DNA of 64,000 nucleotides from assembly GCA_002633025.1 (NCBI GenBank), contig NMRB01000601.1, positions 187,209 through 251,208 on the forward strand, given 5' to 3'. This stretch comes from Notospermus geniculatus (Eukaryota > Nemertea > Pilidiophora > Heteronemertea > Lineidae). The notes under the pieces are model-generated. The model worked only from the letters and a program-made list of their open reading frames with translations. It made no database searches and was not told the DNA's origin. Below, piece by piece: positions 11,781-22,100 of the stretch; positions within the stretch are counted from its first letter, which is position 1, and each line of letters begins with the position of its first letter. The position numbers and the translations under genes are program-made.

Positions 11781-12544
11781 CTGTACAATCTCTGATTTCA
11801 CTTTATTCTAACGCCTTTTTATAATATCATGTCTGAGGGCTGGATCCTCGCTTTTCCAATAGAGTTGGTTGGAATGTTTTAAAAGTTTTTTTTCTCCATG
11901 ATCAGATGTCGAATGACGAATTTTAGAAAAATGAACACCCAACTTTCTTTCTCCTCGTGTAAGATGAGTTTTTACCTTCTTATACATTGTATCATCGTTA
12001 ACGGAGCGATTTCTCTACTCGAACACGTTTTGCCTAAACGTAGCCTAATCCCATACGCCAAATACATTTGTGTATATTATTTTCATGTACACGTACCTGC
12101 CACCAGAAGCCTTAGAACAGTCAAACTATCGGGACAGAAAGTGCGGTGATATCTTACAAATAGTATCCATTTACCTCGAAGCAAAGACTCACAGATGCCT
12201 TTCAGCTAAGGCTAAAATCAAACACCGTTTAATTATCAGCTCAGGGAGTCCACAGGCGAGAATCTTACCGGCTGAGCCGAAGCACGCTAAGCTTTGTAAT
12301 TAGTATATCTGAAATACCAGGACTAATCAAGTCTTAACGGATTTGCAACAACCTGATGGCGCTCAGTCGAGTTTCTGATACGGTACATGCTTTTTAAGTA
12401 CACGGTACACGACATGATAAAACGTTCGGACGCCCCACCCACGCCACCTCACTGGCGACAAGGAATGCCAGACAAGGTCTGCCCTCAGTTGGATGAGGAA
12501 AGTATCGCCACTCAAGATTAACTACTGCGCACAAGTGTAGTATA

Positions 12545-12825
12545 GGCCCAAGGCTTCCTGTACATAGAGGTATACGGTATACGGACACGCCAGTTAACAA
12601 TATAGAGTTTTCGCGAAGCCCCCGAAACGCCAACGCGAACGTCTATCCTTTTTTTCGTTGCTGTCTTCGTGGCATCGAACAATGGGTTTGGCGTTCGCGT
12701 TGGCGTTTCTGGGGGCTTTGCGAAAACTCCCTAGTGGCTTCACGGTCGCGAACCCTTTGTACATGTAGCCTTTTTTAACCGGCGTGTCCGTATACCGTAT
12801 ACCTCTATGTGCAGGAAGCTGTTGT
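12545..12825. repeat. Composite: MITE nested inside a second palindromic element
   Basis: Outer arms 'aggcttcctgtacatagagg' with 'tatacggtatacggacacgc' on the left are mirrored by 'gcgtgtccgtataccgtata' and 'cctctatgtgcaggaagc' on the right. The inner GAGTTTTCGC MITE occupies 12605-12729. The outer family's internal words ('ttcacggtcgcgaaccctttg', 'gcgtgtccgtat') recur at 15660-15875, 52835-52897 and 54505-54576. Confidence 0.75.
12605..12729. repeat. GAGTTTTCGC-family MITE, copy 1
   Basis: Terminal arms GAGTTTTCGC...GCGAAAACTC with long inverted repeats 'cccgaaacgccaacgcgaac' and 'ttcgcgttggcgtttctggg'. The interior carries 'gtggcatcgaacaatggg'. Six copies in the window: 12605, 14096, 15721, 19402, 28442 and 62104. 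Confidence 0.85.
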
Positions 12826-13154
12826 AGGGGCCTACACGCCATGTATGTTTGAATAAGAAGAGCAAGTCAATATCCTTTACCAAATGGTAAAACGACATGA
12901 CGGTGCCCAAAGGAAAAGAAACGGTGTTTAAAGTAAACTTTTTCATAAACTTCCTCATTGGTATTTCTCCGTGTTGTTTTAAACTTGAACTTTGTGAAAC
13001 GAATGGTTATTTTCCGTCTTCTGATTCTGTAGGAATGAGATTTTTATAAACATTAAACGCATTGTTATAAATTCTCCGTAGTTGTCTTTATACGCCACTG
13101 TTTCTCCACGTGAGAGTTGACCTGCACCAGTATGCTCTCAGACAGAATAAATTT

Positions 13155-15097
13155 TCACTTCTTCCTTTCACCACGGCAGCAACATGGCGCCATTTTGCTC
13201 AGAATCTGCACGGTGTCATTTCTGTATCGTTGGCCTCCTCCAACGCAATAAAGGTAGAAATTAAAAGCGTAATTACAACACCACACGTCGTAAAGAAACT
13301 CATTCTGAGCATTGAATCGTACAACCCAGTAGTCATCACTCATGTCATAGATCCGTGATACCTCGGGTATGTCAATGACTAAGTAATATATTCGTAACGG
13401 CATTGACGTCACAACATACGCCACGCTGACAAAAACGAGCATGCGCGTAAGATATTCAGTTTCCTTCCGTTTCTTTTGCCCCTGACCGCCATCTATCCTG
13501 ATTTTATTTTGAGAAGCCAGTTTCACGGTGACGATTATAACAACATTGCAGCCGACAATGATGACAAAAGGCAAAAATGCCCCGAAGACAAGTTGAAATC
13601 CTGAGACGAGAAGCTCGATGACGGGAGAACCTTCGACGTGTATGTAGAAAACTTCAATCCCTGAACAAAAAGATTATGAGCGTTACTATATAACTTCTCT
13701 TCAAACTACAGGTCTGCATTTTGAACCTTTCAGCCCAGAGGCACCCTACCCAAAGCCTAAGGAAGAGCCACAACATCAAGGGAGACGGCAGCCAAAAATC
13801 CTAATGAACGGGAATGCCCACTTTGGATCGCTCCACACTGTAGTGGACGTACTTTGTACCCACAAAATGGGCCGAACATACACGAGGACACTTACATGTA
13901 CAGTATGATACACAGTATACAGTCATGACAGTGCTAACTGTCTCCTGCATTACGAAACCGGACATTTTGAAGATACACCAAAATTGCAGTTGTTAGGCCA
14001 CAGAGGTTACGTTGTTCTGTCCTTCAACTTCAACAACAGAAGATGTATGATGTACATGTATGTAGCCTATGTACGTAAGGCCTATACCGACAATACAGTT
14101 TTCGCAAAGCCCCCCGAAACGCCAACGCGAACGCCAATCCCATTGTTCGATGCCACGAAGAGAGCAGCGAACAATAGGATAGACGTTCGCGTCGGCGTTT
14201 CGGGGGCTTTGCGAAAACTCCCTAATGTATGAAATCTTACCTGTTTCTTCATTTCTTGAATACTCGTGGGTAAAAAAGGTGTTAAGATTAAGCACAGTGA
14301 AGATGACTGTGGTAACCACGACAAGTTTCCTCGTTCTCGATGCTGTACAAACGCTCTGTGCGGACAAGGGGAACCTGACAGCCACTAACCTGTCTACGGA
14401 CATCTCAGCCAGGAACAGACCCGACAACATGGCCACATTGTAGGTGAAAAAGCCTTGGAATCTGTTTTAGAGAAGATGTTGGAATGACAGGCAACCATTT
14501 CAAATTACGTCAATTAAGGTCATTTTGCTTGGTACAGAATAATCTGATTGGATATAGGCAATCCAGTTTTCACCATCTGACCAATCGTGCACTAGTTCCA
14601 GCAGTACAACATCGTTCTTACCATTCTCATCAACAAGGCAATCAATGGTTCTTAGCCTCGCTACCTTGTGTGCGATGACGTCGGGAGGTAGGGAGCGAGG
14701 GTCAGAACCACTGATTATCTCAGGACTGTCTTTCTACTTACAGAAAGATATATTTCCTCAAATGGGGCACTTCGACTCCCAAATTAGGGAAGTGAGATTG
14801 CATCTGCATAATCGGCATGAACCAAGCTTGGCCTGCGAGAAACAACGTATCCGCTACAGCCATGGCGGTTATGTAAACAGAAGGGGAAAGATGCCTATTG
14901 TGGGTCCTGTTGGCCACAAGTATGGAGAGAATATTTCCAGGAATTCCACATACCACTGGAACAATCCAAAGAAAATCAACAGAAATCCTGTAGAAATTCC
15001 GGAGTTCGTAATAGTCGGAGAATTTCCGCTGATCCTCTTGGATGCTTTCAGTAACATTGAAAGTTGCGGTGATTTTGCTGAGAGTGTCTCCACTCAT
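13155..15097 (-). CDS. Class A (rhodopsin-family) orphan peptide-type GPCR, complete, three exons
   Basis: Coding exons on the minus strand: 15097-14742, 14461-14241 and 13660-13155. They join in phase with GT-AG borders to 360 aa. I chose the ATG at 15097; upstream in-frame codons contain only a GTG. Features: an extracellular N-terminus with an N-glycosylation site (NVT, 14-16), TM1 with GN (54-55), TM2 AMAVADTLFL (D83), TM3 MSVDRLVAVRFP (DRL, 142-144), TM6 RMLVFVSVAYVVTSMPLRIYY-like segment and TM7 NYAFNFYLYCVGG, in which NPxxY has become NFYLY. The TM7/helix-8 wording resembles invertebrate GPR139-like and other orphan peptide receptors. Oddity: TM3 position 3.25 is Phe and I see no cysteine in loop 2, so the usual disulfide is absent. 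Coding is certain; ligand unknown. Confidence 0.88.
14096..14220. repeat. GAGTTTTCGC-family MITE, copy 2, in a GPCR intron
   Basis: Ends CAGTTTTCGC and GCGAAAACTC, with the same arms and interior as the other copies. It lies in the second intron of the minus-strand GPCR, with its end 20 bp from the exon 2 donor (exon edge 14241). Confidence 0.85.
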
Positions 15098-15462
15098 TCT
15101 GTCACTTTGCCGGTGAACAACTTCGCATTGCACGTACACTATTTCTTACATGTAGCTGTTCCTATTAAAATACTTGTTTTCGAATTGATTCATTGTGGTA
15201 TGCATTAGTCCATGGGATATTTACAGGTATGTATTAGTAAGACTCTATAAAAGTCAGGGAAAAATAGATGCGTAACATCATTCAGGTGTCTCGAAATAGA
15301 CTTGTAGAGCTACTAGTACATCCTCATGTTCATTGCAGTCACTTGGTGATGATCGGAAAATTTGTTACATGATTTCCCGATAGATGTCAAAGCAGTTAGT
15401 GATTGAATATGCTGAGTTGTTAACCTCTGTTACCGTGTGCAGATTGGTATCTCGATAATACA

Positions 15463-15588
15463 GAGTTTAAGAGATCACAATCTAACGATAACGTTTACGT
15501 TAACGCTATTTCTTGCATGTATTTCATGTACAAAAAGTATTGTTAAGATAAATGTTATCGTTAGCGTGTGATCTCTTAAACTCCCTAT
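15463..15588. repeat. Palindromic MITE (GAGTTTAAGAGATC ends)
   Basis: 'gagtttaagagatcacaatc' on the left pairs with 'gtgatctcttaaactcc' on the right, and 'taacgataacgtttacg' pairs with 'aaatgttatcgttagcg'. Same family as 2535-2673 and 49848-50003. Confidence 0.75.
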
Positions 15589-15659
15589 CTTTCCAACTCC
15601 TTATCTGTAAACAAATGAATGGACAGATTTCACTTAGTAGCAAGTTTACCGTGCAACTG

Positions 15660-15875
15660 TATATGGACATGTCGATTAACAAAGGCTTCACAAAGGGTTC
15701 GCGACCGTGAAACCATTACCAAGTTTTCGCAAGGCCCCCGAAACGCCAACGCGAACGTCTGTCCTTTTGTCCGGTGCTCTCTTCGTGGCATCGAACAATG
15801 GGTTTGGGGTTCGCGTTGGCGTTTCGGGGGCTTTGCGAAAAGTTCCTGTTAACTGGGGTGTCCGTGTATCGTGTA
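15660..15875. repeat. Second composite of the two nested palindromic families, with GAGTTTTCGC MITE copy 3
   Basis: Outer sequence 'cttcacaaagggttcgcgac' on the left and 'gttaactggggtgtccgtgt' on the right surround the MITE at 15721-15844. This is the same association as at 12545-12825, so the composite moved as a unit or the inner MITE targets the outer element. Confidence 0.7.
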
Positions 15876-16429
15876 GCAGTATGTAACCGCAGTCTACTGG
15901 ACAAAGTCACCAACTGTTTGTCTCCTTACAAATTGCTCGAAGACAAATGGTAGAAACGACTTCTCATCCTTGCGGAGGAAGGTCTCACGTGGAGAACGAT
16001 CTTTTTAAGGTTTACGACATACATTGATGTCAAAAGCCATGAGAGGGACCTGAATTGGCATGTTCAGAAAATTGGCATGCAAAATTTGACCGAGTGGAGC
16101 GGGATAAGAAGTAATAAATTGTCCACCAGGAAGATAGACAACCTAATTCTGACTCATGCAAGGTATACACAAGTATGATATAAAGCATAGATAAAAAGAT
16201 GTTGGAAGTCCGAAAAAAATCCACTTCACCTTCTCTTACACCACAAGCGGACACCAAGGACACAATCTTAATTTACTATCGTGAACATTGAATAACATAA
16301 TTCAGCGGCGATAAGTTCGAGATAAACATTGAGAACTTGATAGTTACATTGTAAGCGAAGATCGGCTGGTAGTGATCTCGGCTCGGCCGGGAAATTCACG
16401 TTTACCTCGTGAGCGGTTCTCAGGTCAGG

Positions 16430-16998
16430 ATGGGTTCGGAAGTGCTGTGTTCGAGGACCAGAATTATTCTTTACACTCTCTTTTGGATTGTTATTGCGAT
16501 TACGGTCGGGTTAGCCGTGCATTTTGGTATTCCTTGCCCTTCGGTTGGCAACGGTGGCAACGGTAATGACTCCACCTCACAAGGCGCCGGTGGAAATTCC
16601 GCCGACAAGGAACCGTGGAAGGAGTTACGGTTACCACGCCATATTCTCCCGAGTCATTATGACTTAACCCTTCATCCCGATTTCTATGACGAAAATTCGA
16701 ACACTTTCTCAGGAACGGTACATGTAGACCTTAAAATCACTCAAGATGCTCCTGTTATACTGATACACATTAAGGACCTGACCATCACGAAAACACTAGT
16801 TAAAGATAAAGGCGGGAATTCACTAGAAGTGGCCGACACAATGGCGTACATTCCAAACCAGTTTTGGGTCATTAAGATGAAGAACCCTATCAAGAAAGGA
16901 GAAGCAACTCTCACCTTGGATTTCAATGGTTCTTTAGTTAATGGTATCGTGGGATTTTATAAGAGCACGTACGTGAACAGCAAGACAAACCAAACGAG
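16430..16998 (+). CDS. M1 aminopeptidase (APN-like), exon 1: signal anchor and start of N-domain
   Basis: Starts at ATG 16430 (residues MGSEVLCSRTR) and ends at 16998 in phase 2 (caaacgag|gtaggt). It encodes residues 1-189 plus two bases. After a short basic cytoplasmic tail comes a single hydrophobic helix (about residues 12-31, IILYTLFWIVIAITVGLAV), then a Gly/Ser/Asn-rich stalk and the start of the M1 N-terminal domain (LRLPRHILPSHYDLTLHPDF). This is a type II membrane protein with an extracellular catalytic part. The longer frame upstream only adds seven codons from a GTG. Joined to exons 2-11, 12 and 13-19 once each, the protein is 939 aa, close to the usual APN/APA length. It is the only exon 1 in the window, although later exons are duplicated. 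Confidence 0.92.
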
Positions 16999-16999
16999 G

Positions 17000-19105
17000 T
17001 AGGTGATGAAAAGTTTTGTGTCGTGAGCTGTATATATTTTGAAGGTCATTATTTGCTCAGTGATCGACCAACAGGCTATGCCTTCGGCCGTAATGACGAT
17101 GACGATGACGACGACGATGATGTATGATTTTTTTTAAATGGTGGTGAAAATGCGTTCTTTGGCATTTTCAGCAGGCCACTCACGGGAATGTTTTTTTTTC
17201 TCAAGTAGAGTGCACTTAAAAGTAGTGATGGACACTATTTGTATTAGATACATCGTGAAAGGTAAATTCGTGTCACAAGTAACCTTTGTAACGGAAAGTG
17301 AAGAGTCACTTCACCAGAAGAGTGCCCTTCTCTGCTTCCACTTAGACCTGACACTGCAGCCTAAACGTCTTTCATGCATGAGTCGGATATCCGCCGTTTT
17401 TCAGTCATCAACACGATACTAATTGATGAATGAGAAGTCATAGGTATACTCCACGCGTTACAAATTACCGTTTCTTTGTATACTCGTAATTCTTTACATA
17501 AGTCATGTACAATACCGTATATTGTAAATGTCATGCACTGACAAATTATCACCCCAACTGCTTATTTCACGGTTGAGTTATCCAACACCGTGATAACCGT
17601 TGAAATCTTTTCAGACGGCGGAGCAAGCAACTTATACTGTACATGGTTCTATGCAAACCTGTCATCATACCATTATCATAAAACAAACAGTGTAACATCG
17701 GTTTCAAAAACACCTAAAACTGACCAGCACTGGATACGAACAAAAGACTTGGAGCCCATCTCGCTTTTTTTAATTTTGGACATACATGATGATGAAGAAT
17801 TGTGGTCCCGTTTCAGGAAATGGGCCTTTTAAACCAACCAATTTGTTAAAGAACAAACCAATACCTAAACCCGAATGTTGATATGACGGAACTCTTCCCC
17901 ATTGGCGAAAGATGATGCGGTAGGCCTAACACGCCCAAAAGAATAATGGAAATATTAACTGTGATTTATGAGATCAAAATTATTAAAGAATACCATGATG
18001 TAACTCTACACTGGCTTTCTTCTCTGAGTGACTTTCTGCACAATGTAACAGATTCATCTTCTTTTATTTTCTATCTGAGTTTGGGTCAGGTCAATGGCAC
18101 CCGTGGAGTTTATCGAGTCCATTTTCAGTGCCTTTAGATACTAAAGTAAACATATAAGAAACACAGTAAACCAAGAATCATTCTTGATTACAATAACTCG
18201 AATGATAGTAAGTTCCTCACTCAGTCATGAGCTGAGCTTCATTTTTACCTACAGTCAATAAGTACGAAGCAATAGACTGCACTCCACGTATATCTGCAAA
18301 TTTAGTTTGAAAGCGCTTCGAACAGATTATTTATTACATCCAGAAAAAAGTCCGGAAGAAGGCAATTCTTCTGATCATGAAAGATCGGTTTAATGTACAA
18401 GGATACAGTCACTGACGATCTTCGCTACATTCGAAGAAAGTTCCGACGGTATTCTGTGAACATCCGGGGTAAAGAGATGAAGTTACCGTACCGACTGGAG
18501 AGGAGTACGTATCATTAAGTGATTTAGTTGTACCAAAATGAGATAAGATATCGATTAAAACAGATTGATATCTATTTTTGGTTGTACTTGAGAGGTACGA
18601 ATTCAACAACTTCGACAACGTAAATAAATCTGGCTGATAAAATTAAACTGAGTTACCATGCCTCGACATGTGGGCTGCTTGTGGCAACTTGTCAACACGT
18701 ACGTACTATAGGCCTACCTTTAAAATTAGAAGTTTTTGTTGCGAAGAGAAGATCATAAACTATCTCAAAAACGCTTTTTGTTCTTGAATGAAAAAATCTA
18801 CGGCAACAAACGGGGCACTGCTTGCACCAACATCTTTGTTTGCGGAAATATACTGTAGACACAAAAAGAGAGGTTACGATAACGAGATACGTGTAAAAAT
18901 AATGTCCTACTTCCTAAATATCGTCATGAACTGATTTCCTATCAAATAAATCTCAGAACCCTAATGAAAAATATCCAAAAAGGCCACTGTGTGTGGTGGG
19001 GCCAATTCAGAAACCTGGCGTTTTTATTTGAAAACAAATGTACGACTTTATGGTCATTCAATAATTCTGATACTAAATCATATCCTTCATTCTCACCGAT
19101 TACAG
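17000..19105 (+). other. Intron 1 of the aminopeptidase
   Basis: Contains a short GAT/GAC microsatellite near 17094-17122. From about 18727 onward it is the start of duplicated block A (same sequence from about 27900). No exon is recognised within it. Confidence 0.7.
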
Positions 19106-22100
19106 GTATCTAGCAACATCCAAATTTGAACCCGTTGACGCCCGAAAAGCCTTCCCCTGTTTCGATGAACCAAATATCAAGGCAACGTACACAACAACAC
19201 TTATACACAAAAGTGATTACATTGCGCTGTCGAACATGCCAGTTGAGGTAGGTAAAAATCATAAAAATATAGGGCGGATTTCACAAAAGGTGTTTAAGAC
19301 TTAAACGCGTGTAACTTCGTCAAATGCATGGTGGAAGTGCGTGCATTTAGTGAAGTTACACGCGTCTAAGTCTTAAACACCCTTTGTAAAATCGGCCCAT
19401 AGAGTTTTCGCAAAGCCCCCGAAACACCAAAGCGAACGCCAAACCTATTGTTCGATGCCCAAAGCGAACGCCAAACCTATTGTTCGATGCCACGAAGAGA
19501 GCACCGAACAAAAGGATAGACGTTCGCGTTGGCGTTTCGGGGGCTTTGCGAAAACTCTGTAATGACAGAGAAAAACGGCAATTGCCCTTATAAACGTCAG
19601 GTTACACGGGAATCAAGTGCCCACTCCGTTTATAACGAAACATCTCCACGTTTCTACCAGCCCAGCTAGCGGGACGGTCTCTTAGCTCAGGAGGTAAGGC
19701 TTGACTAGCGTTGGATGGGCATGGTTTAGAAAATACTGATTGTTTGTAAACAAACTGTTTACAGTACTCGACTTTTATATAGGCCAGTGGGCGACAAAAA
19801 ATCAGTCGAACTTGATTACCCCACTGAAAACAAGATGGACGGGATTATTTGGCGTCGCTTGAGGAAGAGACACAATAGATAGGCCCTATTGTTTGTAAAG
19901 TGATCATCGTTTACAAGCAGATCGGTATTTTAAGTTGAACGTCGTTGGCCTTAAACCAAGGAGACACGGGTCATATGGATCATCGATATGGCTGCCAGTG
20001 TTTTGACAAATTTGTCACTCACGATGTTTACTGTGGCCCAATTTGATTTGCTGCCGACTTTACAAAGAAGCACTTCCGGTCTGAGTTAACCATGATCTTG
20101 CCTCACTTGCCGATAACGTGACTGGAGTATTTTTAGCACTTGTTTCTCTTTCAGTCCAGCACGCCCCGTTCCGATGGTTTAGTGGCCACCAAGTTTCAGC
20201 GATCGGTCCCAATGAGTACATATCTTGCATGTTTCATCGTCTGTGATTTTATGTACAAAAATACAACGACCAAGAGTGGAAAAGAGGTAGGCCAGCTGCC
20301 TAATATTTGTAACATTAGTTGACTTTTTTATCAAACGCCCATTTCAAACAAATGAAGAAACCAAAAATACGTTTATTTACAGTTCATAGAAAACCAATGC
20401 GTTTAAAAAATGAAATTTGATTGGTACATTATAGACAATCTTTCTTCTGGCATGGTCTGTTCTTCTTCAGTTCCGAGTGTACGCCACCCCAGACAAAATC
20501 GACCAAGTAGACTACGCTCTGATGGCAGGAAGCAAGGTGCTGGACCTGTATGAAACAATTTACAACTTATCCTATCCACTGCCAAAACAAGGTAATTACA
20601 CGTACATGTATTTTAGAATGCTCCTCAACGTAAAGGAGTTTTCCTGTTGAGAACAATAGCCTTGAGGAACTCCTTTACGTTGAGGAGCATTCTAAAATAC
20701 GGGCCAGAGTCTTTGAGTGTGGTTTATCGACGTTTTGTATACCCTTGAACAGCTGGTGCCATACCAGTTTCCCAGGTCTGACTGAAATGAATTTTATTTC
20801 AAGATTCTTCCTTTGACCTGCGCTGGAATCCAACGAATGATTGCTAAATATTTTCTTTTCTGTAATTAACTCCCCCGCTACCTGCTCAGACATGTCAGAG
20901 GTTGATACACTTAGAAGGTAACAAACAATAATGAGAATGCCCTCTCCATAAGCTCCGGAATGATCCGTACAACCATGCCAACCCCACCTTGTTCTAAGGT
21001 ATGATTTGAAATTGATACTATGCTATTGAGTTACTTGTAGAATGTTGACATGCCACGAAGGCATGGAACGTCCTTACCCTGAACGAACGGCGAAGGTCGC
21101 TGGTTCTCCCTTCTACGTGCCACTCGTATCGTAAAACCTTCTAAAGCAGCGTTCATTGGCACACGGATTTTGTCCGATTCAGGTCTAGTGAGGTTTCGCT
21201 AATCTAGCGAAACACGAAGTACATGTAGGCTACGAAATACGAAATTCAACTTCATTTCAAGACCTAATGTATTCTGGAGATGGTTGTTACGACAACATGT
21301 CCCTGCTGCCAGGGGGTCTTTTAGCATCATGTAAAGACCGGGAGAGTTACGGTGCATCTTGAATTTTTAAATTTCCATTTCGTGTCTACGAACTGCAAAC
21401 GAAAGAAAAATTTCAAAGTTTAAAATACACCGTAACTCTATCGGTCTAACGTCATATGCTAAAAGACGCTCTTGCAGCAGGCGATGTTTGTGATACCAAC
21501 CATCTCCTGAAATACATTACGTCATGGATCTGAAGTCCAATTTCGTATTTCGTACTTCGTGTTTCGTCAGATTTGCGAAACCTCACTACTATTGATGGTA
21601 CCGTCAAACACAAGAAGACTTGCCACTTTTGCTATCGATAATGAGCTGGGTGTACAGGGAGCAGCAGCAAGGAACCAAACGGCTGTTGATGATGGACAGC
21701 CCTACCAGTTTCACCTACCTTTAGGTTTAAGACTAAGAGTCCAAATCATGAGGATAGTGAAACTGCCCGCCGCAACGGCACCAATCGAAATTCCTATGTC
21801 TCATGCTTGGGAACATAATTTGGTNACCTTCGTCGCCGCGCTGCGGTGACGAAGGGAGCGAGCAGTAAGAACGCCTGATATTCTCAGGATGCAGGGGGGG
21901 GGGAGCAGGCCTAATATTAGTCGCGAGTTTTCCAAGTGCTTCAAAAAGAGCCCAATACGTTAACGTGTTTGTGAGTAATTGGATGTAATTCGAAGTAATC
22001 GAGACAAAGGCAAAGAATCAACACTGGCAAACATCATTAGTTAGCTTTTGTTTGACAGGCGAACTTGGAATGCGGCAACAATTCTGTTACCTTCAGTCAT

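Larger units (their letters stand above)
11620..13154. other. 3' UTR and spacer between two convergent GPCR genes
   Basis: The plus-strand GPCR stop is at 11619 with an AATAAA 155 bp later (11775-11780). The minus-strand GPCR stop is at 13155. Between them lies a composite repeat (12545-12825). No further gene is seen. Confidence 0.6.
15098..16429. other. Spacer between divergent genes: GPCR (-) and aminopeptidase (+)
   Basis: The two genes diverge, so both promoters should lie in or near this 1.3 kb. I see no convincing TATA box. The stretch contains two palindromic MITEs (15463-15588 and 15721-15844). Nothing else is recognised. Confidence 0.5.

Noticed and set aside
14645-15208. 187-codon plus-strand frame
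   Set aside because: It is the antisense shadow of GPCR exon 1, whose minus-strand translation contains clear TM1 and TM2.
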